A stretch of 59,635 nt of DNA from Legionellaceae bacterium (lineage in GTDB: Bacteria; Pseudomonadota; Gammaproteobacteria; Legionellales; Legionellaceae): NCBI GenBank assembly GCA_947505025.1, contig CANNIJ010000001.1:1-59635 (forward strand), read 5' to 3'. Each line of letters begins with the position of its first letter. The stretch's first letter is position 1. The notes under the pieces are model-generated. The model was given only the letters and a program-made list of their open reading frames with translations, made no database searches and was not told the origin of the DNA. Below, one piece after another: positions 45,033 through 53,797 of the stretch. The position numbers were made by a program, and so were the translations under genes.

Positions 45033-45228
45033 ACGCACGGCGGTCACATTATCATTTATCAGCCATGTGGTTTGAATTATAATGTGTCCGACGTTGGGCA
45101 CACCGACATTGCTCTTATCAGTATGATTAATAAGTGGGGGCGAAAAATGGATATTGATGAGGATTTGAACTTATGGAGACAATTTCACGGGTGCTCTACA
45201 AATCAAACGGCAGGTATCTTGCCTTTCA

Positions 45229-46227
45229 TTAGCTATCGTTTAAGCCTAAATTATCTTTTTTAAAGATACGGTCAGCACGATAACTAGAGCGTACCAAAGG
45301 GCCACTGGCTACTTCAAAAAAACCTTTGGCCAAACCCAAAGTACGAAAATTCATGAATTCCTCTGGCGTTACATACCTTTGAACCGGCAAATGATGTGGG
45401 GTTGGTTGCAGATATTGGCCTAGGGTTAGGATATCTACATTATGCACGCGCAAATCATCCATTGTCTGTAGTATTTCCGCATCAGATTCACCTAAACCCA
45501 ACATCAAGCTGGTTTTAGTTAAAACATCTGGACGATAACGCTTTGCGTACGCTAATACTTGCAAGGTTTGTGCATAACCAGCCCGGGGATCTCTAACCGG
45601 ATGAGTTAAACGCTCTACAGTTTCAACATTTTGTGCAAAAACATCCAATCCACTATCTAATAAAATTGCAATATCCTTTTCAACACCTTGAAAATCTGGT
45701 GTCAAAGCTTCTACCTTAGTTTTGGGCGAGCGTTGTTTAATCGCATGCACAGTTGCAGCATAATGGGCCGCACCACCATCCGGTAAATCATCACGATTGA
45801 CCGAGGTCAAAACCACATAATCCAAATTCATTTCCACAACCGTATTGGCCGCTTGATCTGGCTCGTTTAAATCCAACCAGCCACGCGGATTACCGGTATC
45901 AACTGCACAAAAACGACATGCTCGAGTACAAATTGAGCCCATAAGCAATAACGTCGCCGTGCCGTGTGACCAGCATTCAGCCATATTAGGACATTTTGCT
46001 TGCTCACATACAGTCGCCAAGCCATGTGCTTTTACTTTAGCCTTAACCTGCTCATACGCAGGGCTGGTTTGGCTAACCATGCGCAACCACGCTGGCTTAG
46101 GTAGCTTGGTATTTAATAGCGCTGAGGCTTTGACACCATCTTTAATCGCTATAACTCCATGTTCTGAAGTGTATTTTTGTCCACTAATAACTACTACTGG
46201 TATATCGCTTAATTTTTTAGCCATCAT
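45229..46227 (-). CDS. lipA: lipoyl synthase
   Basis: Radical-SAM enzyme inserting two sulfurs into octanoyl groups. Auxiliary cluster motif CEQAKCPNMAEC and radical-SAM motif CTRACRFC. TSVNRDDLPDGGA and the C-terminal RSSYRAD (Ser ligand) are present. 332 residues. The start overlaps the PAP2 stop (ATGATG over TGA). lipB is not in the window. No promoter of its own is evident, so it is probably read from PAP2. Confidence 0.96.
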   Translation of the reverse strand: MMAKKLSDIPVVVISGQKYTSEHGVIAIKDGVKASALLNTKLPKPAWLRMVSQTSPAYEQVKAKVKAHGLATVCEQAKCPNMAECWSHGTATLLLMGSICTRACRFCAVDTGNPRGWLDLNEPDQAANTVVEMNLDYVVLTSVNRDDLPDGGAAHYAATVHAIKQRSPKTKVEALTPDFQGVEKDIAILLDSGLDVFAQNVETVERLTHPVRDPRAGYAQTLQVLAYAKRYRPDVLTKTSLMLGLGESDAEILQTMDDLRVHNVDILTLGQYLQPTPHHLPVQRYVTPEEFMNFRTLGLAKGFFEVASGPLVRSSYRADRIFKKDNLGLNDS

Positions 46228-46865
46228 GCTGCCTTTTGATAAGCTTTAAATTGAAACCAACCTTGGTGACGCATAACTCGCATCATAATAAATAACTCCA
46301 ATAATGTCAGGCACGCAGTTGCAACTACATCGCTTAGATAATGTTGATCTAACAAAACTCTGGTGGCAATAAATAATACACCCAATAAGATCCATAAACG
46401 AGTATAATCCGGAAAAATCCAATGCATGCCATAGAATAAAGAAACAATGCCAGTAGTATGTCCTGATGGAAAAGACCAATACTTGGCCTGAGTCAAATGT
46501 ACCCCATAAAAACCATAGATATTATCTAAAAAAAGTAAATCAGGGCGTGCACGCCCAAATAACATTTTTAATGCTAAGCAGATCAGATTAGGGATCAACA
46601 CACAAAAAAACAAAAACCACGAGCGTTCTTGCCATAACGACTCTGGTTTAAACCAATTAACACCAATTGCCAAAGAGAATAATACAAGCAATTGAACCGG
46701 ACCAGAACCAATCATGGTAATCCATGACATCAATGGTAAATTTTTCTTATAATCCAATTGATGAAAAAAATAGGCTATGTTTTGATCGAAATAAAAAAAA
46801 GCAACAACAATAAAAACAACACACAGAATAAAAAAAATTGGATTGATATGTTCGTGTCGACGCAT
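46224..46865 (-). CDS. PAP2-family membrane phosphatase
   Basis: 213 residues, about five or six transmembrane helices. PAP2 active site in three parts: KMLFGRARP (KxxxxxxRP), PSGHT, and RVLLDQHYLSDV (RxxxxxHxxxD). Candidate substrates are undecaprenyl pyrophosphate, phosphatidate or lipid A phosphates; the sequence does not say which. AGGAG is 7 bases before ATG 46865. Cotranscribed with lipA by overlap, without an obvious functional link. Confidence 0.88.
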   Translation of the reverse strand: MRRHEHINPIFFILCVVFIVVAFFYFDQNIAYFFHQLDYKKNLPLMSWITMIGSGPVQLLVLFSLAIGVNWFKPESLWQERSWFLFFCVLIPNLICLALKMLFGRARPDLLFLDNIYGFYGVHLTQAKYWSFPSGHTTGIVSLFYGMHWIFPDYTRLWILLGVLFIATRVLLDQHYLSDVVATACLTLLELFIMMRVMRHQGWFQFKAYQKAA

Positions 46866-46939
46866 GTTTGATCTCCTAGGATATCTAATATCGGCCGATT
46901 ATTGGCTGGCCAGTATAGCACTCTTTTAATTCAAAGTTA

Positions 46940-46967
46940 TTATTATGGTATGCTAACAGCATAATAA
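46940..46967. repeat. 8-bp inverted repeat upstream of pdxB
   Basis: TTATTATG and CATAATAA separated by 12 nt, ending 20 bp before the pdxB ATG. Possible operator or promoter overlap in the PAP2-pdxB divergent region. Confidence 0.35.
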
Positions 46968-46987
46968 CCTATTAATAGAGCTGTGAA

Positions 46988-48034
46988 ATGAAAAATTTAC
47001 GTGTCATGGCCGACGCAACTCTGCCGGACCTAGAACTGTGGTTTCCGCAGCCATTCAAACTAACTCTATATAACACTAGGTCTATCGAGCAAATAGATCT
47101 GAATGATCATGAAATTTTATTATGCCGCTCTACACTTCGAGTCAATGAACAATTATCTGGAATTAAAGCCATCGAATGTGTCGCGACGGCCAGCAGTGGC
47201 ACTGATCATATACTCGCCAATTTGTTACAACAACAAAATATAACCTTATTTGATGCCAAAGGTTCGAATGCGCATGCTGTCGCCGATTATATCCTAGCAA
47301 GTATTGCTCACTTAACACAACGTGGATTACTTAAAGGCAATCGAGCTGCGGTGGTTGGAGCTGGACATGTTGGCTCACAAGTAGCAGTTAAATTAAGGAT
47401 GATTGGCTTCGAGGTTATCTTAATTGACCCAGTAAAACAGTTTAATCAGCCAGATTTTATCTCAGGGGAATTAAGCGATTTAAGTACATGTGACTTAATT
47501 TGCATTCATGCAAATCTACATAACACGCAACCTTGGCCCAGCCAAAATCTATTTAACGAAGATCTTTTATCTACACTAAAGCCTGACGTAGTTCTAATGA
47601 ATGCAGCTCGTGGTGGCATTGTGAATGAAGTCGATTTACTGAACACACCACCGTCAATGATTTATTGCACCGACGTTTATGCAAATGAACCCAGTCCTAG
47701 TAGTGAAATTATTCAGCGTGCAACGATCTGTACGCCTCACATAGCCGGACATTGTATTGAAGCAAAAACACGTGCAGTCATACAACTAAGCGCCCAGATA
47801 CATCAACATTATGGTCTGGAGTGCCGGCAAGTATCGCCGGTATTCCCATTAACAAAAAAAATAAATATCTCTAAAAACTGGCAAGAAAAAATCCTAGATC
47901 ATTATAACCCTGGAATAGAAACAGCAACACTTAAAGCCGCAAACGACTCTAAAAATGTCTTTTTAGAACAGCGTGCAGCGCATATTTTTCGTCATGAAAT
48001 CCAATGGACCAGTACAGAATGTAAAATAAAATAA
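46988..48034 (+). CDS. pdxB: erythronate-4-phosphate dehydrogenase
   Basis: D-2-hydroxyacid dehydrogenase of pyridoxal phosphate synthesis. 348 residues. N-terminal RVMADATLPDLELWF, CVATASSGTDHI, NAD motif VVGAGHVGSQVA, NAARGGIVNE (catalytic Arg), DVYANEPSP (Glu) and CTPHIAGH (His). The C-terminal extension past residue 285 resembles the PdxB dimerisation domain. It fits PdxB better than SerA because there is no ACT domain. Confidence 0.9.
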   Translation: MKNLRVMADATLPDLELWFPQPFKLTLYNTRSIEQIDLNDHEILLCRSTLRVNEQLSGIKAIECVATASSGTDHILANLLQQQNITLFDAKGSNAHAVADYILASIAHLTQRGLLKGNRAAVVGAGHVGSQVAVKLRMIGFEVILIDPVKQFNQPDFISGELSDLSTCDLICIHANLHNTQPWPSQNLFNEDLLSTLKPDVVLMNAARGGIVNEVDLLNTPPSMIYCTDVYANEPSPSSEIIQRATICTPHIAGHCIEAKTRAVIQLSAQIHQHYGLECRQVSPVFPLTKKINISKNWQEKILDHYNPGIETATLKAANDSKNVFLEQRAAHIFRHEIQWTSTECKIK

Positions 48035-48128
48035 GCTTAACTGCAAACTCGGCATCCGTGCGTAGGACTTGAGTAGATGTATTGTCAACAACTATAGCTA
48101 TACTTAAAAAACATAGCATAAGGTAAAA

Positions 48129-48140
48129 ATGATTTTATGA
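48129..48140 (+). promoter_or_regulatory. three-codon leader ORF overlapping the next start
   Basis: ATG-ATT-TTA-TGA at 48129-48140 has AAGG (48120-48123) at good spacing; its TGA overlaps the ATG of the next gene (48137) as ATGA. The main start itself is 13 bases from AAGG, so translation may depend on reinitiation after this mini-ORF. Confidence 0.4.
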
Positions 48141-48820
48141 CAGACATCACAGTACATGTTTTAAATTTTTATAGTTTGGCTTCACACATTGAAATAGTGT
48201 TAGAAGATGAAAGTACTGACCCGCATGAATATCTGCGATTAAATAGATGGAGCAAACCAGAAAGATGTTATTTTAACGAGCTCAACAAACCAATGTGGAT
48301 AGAGAATCACGAACAACTAGTCAAACAAGCTGATGCTCAATTTAGCTTTACTCTTAAGGGCGTAGATAAGTTAAATATCACGCGTGAATGGGACCAGTAC
48401 TTTAAAGAAAGTCAGAGTAATGCATATATTCTTGGTGATAATTGCGCAGTCGCAGTACAATGGTTTTTAAAAAAATACACCAAGGTGCCGGATCCAAACA
48501 ACTCGAATATTAGTTTCAATCATCTAGCTTTTGGCGTCGTATGGCCTAGTTTTATTCCTTGCCCGGTTACTTTGCCAGGTCGAGTTATGTCAAATCTTAA
48601 ATTCCATCTAAAAGAAGGTGTAAATCCTGAAACAACATTCGGATATGTGAAATTATTCAAAGTTATTGTTAGCGCTATCTTAACAATTGTTCTCTTGCCA
48701 GCTACTTTACTATTTGTGATATGTTTACTTGCGGCTAAGTTATTAGGTCATACATTATCCACCTTGATGACCACATTAGGGCCTGCTGATGATGAATCAA
48801 GAAGCTCTATTGAACCATAA
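48137..48820 (+). CDS. membrane-anchored papain-like orphan
   Basis: 227 residues. The soluble N-terminal domain has His17 (LASHIEIVLED) followed later by Cys103 (YILGDNCAVAVQWFL), the His-then-Cys order of permuted NlpC/PPPDE/LRAT-type enzymes. One strong transmembrane segment (about 173-203) lies near the C-terminus, followed by a short polar tail. No signal peptide. Function unknown; it could be a thiol peptidase or acyltransferase or a catalytically dead relative. It lies alone after pdxB. Confidence 0.55.
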   Translation: MTDITVHVLNFYSLASHIEIVLEDESTDPHEYLRLNRWSKPERCYFNELNKPMWIENHEQLVKQADAQFSFTLKGVDKLNITREWDQYFKESQSNAYILGDNCAVAVQWFLKKYTKVPDPNNSNISFNHLAFGVVWPSFIPCPVTLPGRVMSNLKFHLKEGVNPETTFGYVKLFKVIVSAILTIVLLPATLLFVICLLAAKLLGHTLSTLMTTLGPADDESRSSIEP

Positions 48821-48915
48821 GTATTTGGCCCCGGAGTGAGCTGGTGTGATTTTTTATAAAGTCTAGTGCCGGGTCTTGGGAATACGATCTCTTGAATCAA
48901 TTGAACTGCTGTAAA

Positions 48916-49758
48916 TTATAACTTCCAGCGTTTGTGCCACCACTGCCATTGTTCAGGATGATCTAAGATCATCCTCTCAATAGCTTGATTATATGCCAAT
49001 GTATTATTATATAGTCCTAACTGATTACTTTTTTCCTCTTGCCATGCAATCGGCTGCTTAAATTCGAGTATATGATTACCATTGGGTAACCTGTAACTTA
49101 CAGCAGGAATAACTGGGATCCCTGTGTGCCGGGATAATGTTGCTAAACTACGATAAGTTCCAGCTTTAATCCCAAAAAATTCAACCGCAATCCCATCTCG
49201 ATTAACTAATGACGCATGTTGATCCAACACAAATACCACTGCATGATTCTTATTTAAAGCCTCGCTTACATAAGTAAGAGCATTTTCCTTTGTAATAACA
49301 TTTAAGCCAGCACGTTCATAACGTCGAAATGCTATACGTTCCATTAAACGATTATTTAGTTTACGTCGAATAAAATGAAAACAACCTTTAAATTGCTTGA
49401 AATTTAAAAGCCCACCTAATGGAGCAAACTCCCAGCTACCCACGTGAGCAGTCAAAATAAGTAAGCCGCGCTGATCAGCCGCAACCTGTTGGAAATGTTC
49501 ATGCCCGATTACAGTCACACGTGATTTTAATGCCTCATCACTTAAAAAGTGTACCGAAATAGTTTCTTTCAAACCTTTAATGACATGTGAATAAAAAGCT
49601 TTGATCAAACGAATTTGATCCTTGTCATTAAGCTTAGTGCCAAAAACTCGTTGAATATTTTGTTGGATAATATCGCGACGATACGGAAATAGAGCATACA
49701 TCAATCTACCAGACCATGAAACGCGCCATGCGCTAGGATCGATCTCATTCACAGGCAC
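48916..49758 (-). CDS. LpxL/HtrB-type lipid A acyltransferase, last gene of the ACP-KS operon
   Basis: 280 residues of the LABLAT acyltransferase family with the catalytic H105-x4-E110 (TAHVGSWEFAPLGG). VFVLDQHASLVNRDG and GIPVIPAV are further motifs. These enzymes move an acyl chain from ACP to lipid A at the inner membrane. The start is GTG 49758, overlapping the upstream synthase by 14 bases; no clear ribosome binding site, so coupling is likely. The N-terminus is shorter than LpxL and lacks a strong membrane anchor. By order it corresponds to rhizobial LpxXL. Confidence 0.85.
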   Translation of the reverse strand: MPVNEIDPSAWRVSWSGRLMYALFPYRRDIIQQNIQRVFGTKLNDKDQIRLIKAFYSHVIKGLKETISVHFLSDEALKSRVTVIGHEHFQQVAADQRGLLILTAHVGSWEFAPLGGLLNFKQFKGCFHFIRRKLNNRLMERIAFRRYERAGLNVITKENALTYVSEALNKNHAVVFVLDQHASLVNRDGIAVEFFGIKAGTYRSLATLSRHTGIPVIPAVSYRLPNGNHILEFKQPIAWQEEKSNQLGLYNNTLAYNQAIERMILDHPEQWQWWHKRWKL

Positions 49759-51007
49759 GAATCACTAAAGCGGCATTCATACTGGCAAAACCACGATTAA
49801 TAATCATGGCATGCGATAATCCAGACAAAGATCGCGTGCAAGATCTGGCATTCAGCCCACTACATTCCGCTGACAACGAATCTAAGCCAGCAATACCTGG
49901 CACCACTTGATCACGCAAAGCATATGTAGCTAACACGGTATCTAACACTCCTGAAGTACATAACGTATGTCCCATAGCCCACTTAAAGGCCGTGACTGGA
50001 ACTGATTGATCGCCAAAAGTATGAGATATTGCACGTGCTTCACTGCAATCTGAAGGTGGGTTGCCATTACCATGCGCAACAACCAAACCAATATCGGCTG
50101 CAGACAACTCAGCTTGTTTTAAAGAATCCGCTAACAATGTCGCCAATGCATTCCCGGTTTTTTCAACAGAAAATAATCCAGCCCCTTCTGTAGCCGAAGC
50201 CCCGGCAACTACTTCAGCATAACAGGCTGCTTGACGCGCGGCGGCGCTGGCTTCACTTTCTAACACCAATGCACTGGCACCCTCGGCTAAGATAGTCCCG
50301 TCATGTTCTAAATCAAAAGGTTTTAAATAACGTGCACTGATCACACCCAATTTGGCATAATAAAATAAGGCTTGTGGCTCTATGCCGGTATCGTATGCAA
50401 CTACTACAGCACGCTCTATTTGGCCACTTTTAATTGCATGATAAGCCTCTAAAATAGCTTGCATACCACTGACTGCATGATTAGTTATATTATGATTAGG
50501 CCCATTAAATCCATGCAACATACCAGTATAAGCCAGTACGTTATTAGGTAGAATACGCAATAACCACATCGGATGAACTTCACTAAATAAGTTCTCAGCA
50601 AAGTCTGCCATATCCCCATTGGTCTTGGAAATTAAAGGTAAAAAATCATATTGTTGAAAATATTTGTTACCCGGAGATCCTACATACACCCCGGTTTTAG
50701 CATTAAACTGGGTCGCGCAGGATAAAGTATCACGATACTCTAAACATTGACTGTGAGTAATCGCCTGCATAGCGGCTTGTATGCCCATGATATCTTGCCG
50801 GGCCATGGATCGCATCAGCTTACGATCAGGTAGCGCTGGAGCTTGTGTTAGCTCTCCACCCAAACGATGCGTCCATGAAGATATATCCCATCCTTTAATT
50901 TCGGATAATCCACTGGTTCCTGCCAAGATTGAAGACCACGTTGCATCAGAATTCGCACCGGCAGCGGTTAATGCGCTTCTGCCTGTAATTAATACGCGAC
51001 GTGTCAT
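49745..51007 (-). CDS. ketosynthase-like protein lacking the active-site Cys (chain-length-factor-like)
   Basis: 420 residues, thiolase fold of the FabF type. At the nucleophile position the sequence is TNHAVSGMQ, so Ala178 replaces Cys (the partner protein has TACASG, Cys178). His312 (VVAHGNG), Lys342 and His347 (KWAMGHT) remain. It should not elongate by itself and may decarboxylate or shape the tunnel of a heterodimer, as KS-beta does in type II polyketide synthases. Overlaps the intact KS gene by 4 bases (ATGA) and the acyltransferase by 14. Confidence 0.88.
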   Translation of the reverse strand: MTRRVLITGRSALTAAGANSDATWSSILAGTSGLSEIKGWDISSWTHRLGGELTQAPALPDRKLMRSMARQDIMGIQAAMQAITHSQCLEYRDTLSCATQFNAKTGVYVGSPGNKYFQQYDFLPLISKTNGDMADFAENLFSEVHPMWLLRILPNNVLAYTGMLHGFNGPNHNITNHAVSGMQAILEAYHAIKSGQIERAVVVAYDTGIEPQALFYYAKLGVISARYLKPFDLEHDGTILAEGASALVLESEASAAARQAACYAEVVAGASATEGAGLFSVEKTGNALATLLADSLKQAELSAADIGLVVAHGNGNPPSDCSEARAISHTFGDQSVPVTAFKWAMGHTLCTSGVLDTVLATYALRDQVVPGIAGLDSLSAECSGLNARSCTRSLSGLSHAMIINRGFASMNAALVIRACE

Positions 51008-52305
51008 AATTGCAGTCCGGAATAATCAGGATGCTTGAAGCAAAGACAACTATTTGATCCTCCAAAACCAAATGAGTTAGACAACACTACACCCAAAGAT
51101 TTTTTGCGTGGACCATCAATTATATAATCTAAATCACAGGCAGGATCAGCGGTGGTTAAATTAGCTGTTTTAGGCAAGCAACTAGATTTAATTGATAACA
51201 CCGAAAACACCGCTTCCAAAGCACCTGCTGCTGCGATTAAATGCCCTGTTTGGCTTTTTGTTGAGCTCACAGGCACATTCATTGCATGTGCGCCTAGTGC
51301 GCCTTTGATTGCATTTGTTTCACTTAAATCATTCATTTGTGTTGATGTGCCATGAGCGTTAATATAATCCACTGCGAGTGCCGAAACTCCAGCATCTTGC
51401 AAAGCCTGTTCGATCGCTTGACGTGCGCCAAACCCGTCAGGAGGAGAGTCAGTTATGCGATATGAACTTAAAGTATTCCCTTCTCCAGCCAGCTCAGCAT
51501 AAATTGTCGCACCGCGTGTGCGTGCATGTTCCCAGTCTTCTAATATCAAAAAAGCAGCACCTTCACCTAAAACAAAACCATTACGTGTGGCATCAAAAGG
51601 TCGACTAGCTTGAGTGGGATTATCATTATCCGTGGATAGAGCACCTAATAAACAGAAACTTGATAATCCCAGTGGATTTATCATGGAATCAAAGCCTCCG
51701 GCCAGCATACAATCTGCTTCTCCACGCCGAATAACATTCATAGCCAAGCCCAATGCCTGACCACCAGATGCGCACGCTGTATGCACTGAACTGGCGTAAC
51801 CGGATAATCCAAAATTTTGTATAAGCAATGATAGACCAGTATTGGATGTAGTTTGACCAAAGTCGGTTAAACGATAAAAATCTTCAGCATTTTTGTGCAA
51901 TTTAGACCAATCAACCACTCCATCTGCCGCACATGCCTGTTGAAATCGTTGTAGATAATCAAAATCCGCGGTCATCATACCACTACCGACTACCACACCA
52001 AATCTTCCAGCCGGCACCGAAGTGCCAGTTAAACCGGCATCATCCATGGCTTGTGCTGCAGCCTCTAAAGCAAAATGCGTAAATGGCATAGCAAAGCGTG
52101 TTTCTTTATGGATTCTAGATGCATGTGGTTTAAAGCCTTTAACCTCAGCTGCAATACGTGTTGGGAATGCGTGTGCATCAAATAATTTAATTTCGGCAAC
52201 CCCTGAATCACCAGCCATCACGCTATTCCAGGAAGAGGATACATCATGACCTAATGGCGTGACGGCACCTAATCCTGTGATTGCAACACGGGATTTATTA
52301 TTCAT
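51004..52305 (-). CDS. beta-ketoacyl-ACP synthase (FabF type)
   Basis: 433 residues, complete catalytic set: Cys178 in VHTACASGG, His318 in INAHGTST, Lys350 and His355 in STKSQTGHL. N-terminal VAITGLGAVTPLG and C-terminal SNSFGFGGSN are FabF signatures. It condenses malonyl-ACP with acyl-ACP. In this operon it pairs with the Cys-less homologue. Overlaps the dehydratase gene by ATGA. It is unlikely to be the housekeeping FabF because of the context. Confidence 0.92.
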   Translation of the reverse strand: MNNKSRVAITGLGAVTPLGHDVSSSWNSVMAGDSGVAEIKLFDAHAFPTRIAAEVKGFKPHASRIHKETRFAMPFTHFALEAAAQAMDDAGLTGTSVPAGRFGVVVGSGMMTADFDYLQRFQQACAADGVVDWSKLHKNAEDFYRLTDFGQTTSNTGLSLLIQNFGLSGYASSVHTACASGGQALGLAMNVIRRGEADCMLAGGFDSMINPLGLSSFCLLGALSTDNDNPTQASRPFDATRNGFVLGEGAAFLILEDWEHARTRGATIYAELAGEGNTLSSYRITDSPPDGFGARQAIEQALQDAGVSALAVDYINAHGTSTQMNDLSETNAIKGALGAHAMNVPVSSTKSQTGHLIAAAGALEAVFSVLSIKSSCLPKTANLTTADPACDLDYIIDGPRKKSLGVVLSNSFGFGGSNSCLCFKHPDYSGLQL

Positions 52306-53186
52306 ACTAAAGCCTTATGCAGCATCACCATCTCCATAACACAAACTTTTTTGCCAGCCACATCACTGCGAAAGCTTAGAACAACCTGCTGATCATCACG
52401 TTGTTTAAGCCTAACAGTACACATTATATTATCACCTGGCAAAATAAATGCATGCATTTTAATTTTTCTGACTTCATGCAAAATGCTAAAAGCAGATAAT
52501 CCTGATCTTTCTAAAAAAGAACGAGCTAAATTACGCTTACATTCTAATAAAACTGTTAAAGGTAGTACTGGCTTATTCGGAAAGTGATCTGGCCAATAAT
52601 CTGCTGTACGTGTTAAGCATTTTTCTGCAACACAGCCCACCAGAGGTTCAATAGCACACAGTCGATCAAAAGTCATTGAGCGGCTTACAATCGTTGGGAC
52701 AAATAATGCTTCGCCGGCGGTATTTTCCAGTACAGGCCAGGCTGCTGGGCGATTGATCTCCGCCCATTGTTTGCGTGCACACTGTGGGTCAATAAAATCC
52801 TGCATCGGCAATAACGGACCCAAAGATCCTTCTAAAGTACACACCACCTGATCGCCAACCCGTGCGGTGGCGTGGTATGCTACCATTTGGTCATCTAAAG
52901 AATCAATAAACGCTTCTAAGAGCAATGTCTCACCAACATACGCCGAACGTTCAAATTTGGCACTTGCACATACACCAGCCACAGGGCGTTGTGCAAAATC
53001 AGAGGCAACCATCACATTCCACGCGGCTAACTGACCTAATGTTTCACCTACCAATGATGGTATAAAACATGTATGTCCATGATCATCCTGACATAGATAG
53101 TAATCATCTGCGGTTATCTGTTTGATCCCATGGATCGATACTTCAGGGATACAATCTAGCACCCGATCAACAAATAAAAAACGCAT
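52302..53186 (-). CDS. double-hotdog 3-hydroxyacyl-ACP dehydratase-like protein
   Basis: 294 residues, about twice a FabZ. The C-terminal half carries DHFPNKPVLPLTVLLE, a FabZ-type active-site helix entry; the N-terminal half has FIPSLVGETLGQLAAW, similar but without the His. So it looks like two hotdog domains with one active half. It would dehydrate 3-hydroxyacyl-ACP during elongation. It starts in the ACP stop (TAATG) and its stop overlaps the KS start. Confidence 0.75.
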   Translation of the reverse strand: MRFLFVDRVLDCIPEVSIHGIKQITADDYYLCQDDHGHTCFIPSLVGETLGQLAAWNVMVASDFAQRPVAGVCASAKFERSAYVGETLLLEAFIDSLDDQMVAYHATARVGDQVVCTLEGSLGPLLPMQDFIDPQCARKQWAEINRPAAWPVLENTAGEALFVPTIVSRSMTFDRLCAIEPLVGCVAEKCLTRTADYWPDHFPNKPVLPLTVLLECKRNLARSFLERSGLSAFSILHEVRKIKMHAFILPGDNIMCTVRLKQRDDQQVVLSFRSDVAGKKVCVMEMVMLHKALV

Positions 53187-53599
53187 TATGCAACCGTTTC
53201 AGGGGTCCGTTGCAACTGTTGTGCGGCAACAATCAGTTTGCAAAACGTCTCTACTGTGAACAATAATGGAATTTCATTGACCTTCATATTAGCTTGAAAG
53301 GATGACTCAGGTACTTCATTCAAATAAGCTTTCAAAGCCAACAAACCTTGATCTGTTAAGATACCATTCTGTGCAAATTCTTCCTCGGTTAGCACTCCAC
53401 GTGCGTTTTTCTCTAACTGTCCGCGAGGAATCTTAACACTGAATTCTTTTTCCAGCTGAAAAACCAAGTCGAGAAAGTCAATTGATTCAGCACCCAGATC
53501 TGCAATCAATCTTCGGTCTAAAGCCACATCATCCTGATCAATCACTAATACATCCGCAATTATTTCACGAACTTTCGCATAAACGCTGTTTACATTCAT
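53186..53599 (-). CDS. long acyl carrier protein (AcpXL-like)
   Basis: 137 residues, longer than AcpP (77) and AcpXL (about 92). The 4'-phosphopantetheine Ser39 lies in LGAESIDFLDLVFQLE, with IDFLD as in AcpXL. Past residue 55 comes an extra segment (RGQLEKNARGVLTEEEF through LKAYL) before a last helix with LFTVETFCKLI. First gene of the five-gene operon. A perfect TATAAT lies 129 bp upstream on the same strand. Not the housekeeping ACP. Confidence 0.88.
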   Translation of the reverse strand: MNVNSVYAKVREIIADVLVIDQDDVALDRRLIADLGAESIDFLDLVFQLEKEFSVKIPRGQLEKNARGVLTEEEFAQNGILTDQGLLALKAYLNEVPESSFQANMKVNEIPLLFTVETFCKLIVAAQQLQRTPETVA

Positions 53600-53727
53600 A
53601 TCTTTTAGATCCTAAAAAGCCAAAGAGATCGTCATCCTAAAGATGACAGTGTCAAAGTTTATCATAACCGATTGCCGCTTTACAGAGGTAGTGTAAAACT
53701 CTGCATGACAGCGGTCCGGAAGCGCGC

Positions 53728-53733
53728 ATTATA
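53728..53733 (-). promoter_or_regulatory. candidate -10 box of the ACP operon
   Basis: Minus-strand TATAAT (within GTATATAATGCG). A good -35 at proper spacing is not seen, so an activator or another sigma factor may be involved. It lies in the 198-bp gap after xseA. Confidence 0.4.
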
Positions 53734-53797
53734 TACTACTGCAGCAAATATTTACCACCAACTGTGGTCCACAACCAGCGAAAGTTTGGTGGCTTAA

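Noticed and set aside
45072..45263. 63-codon plus-strand frame between methyltransferase and lipA
   Set aside because: Non-ATG start, runs into lipA coding sequence on the other strand, no homology seen. An internal ATG at MDIDEDLNLW has only a weak ribosome binding site.
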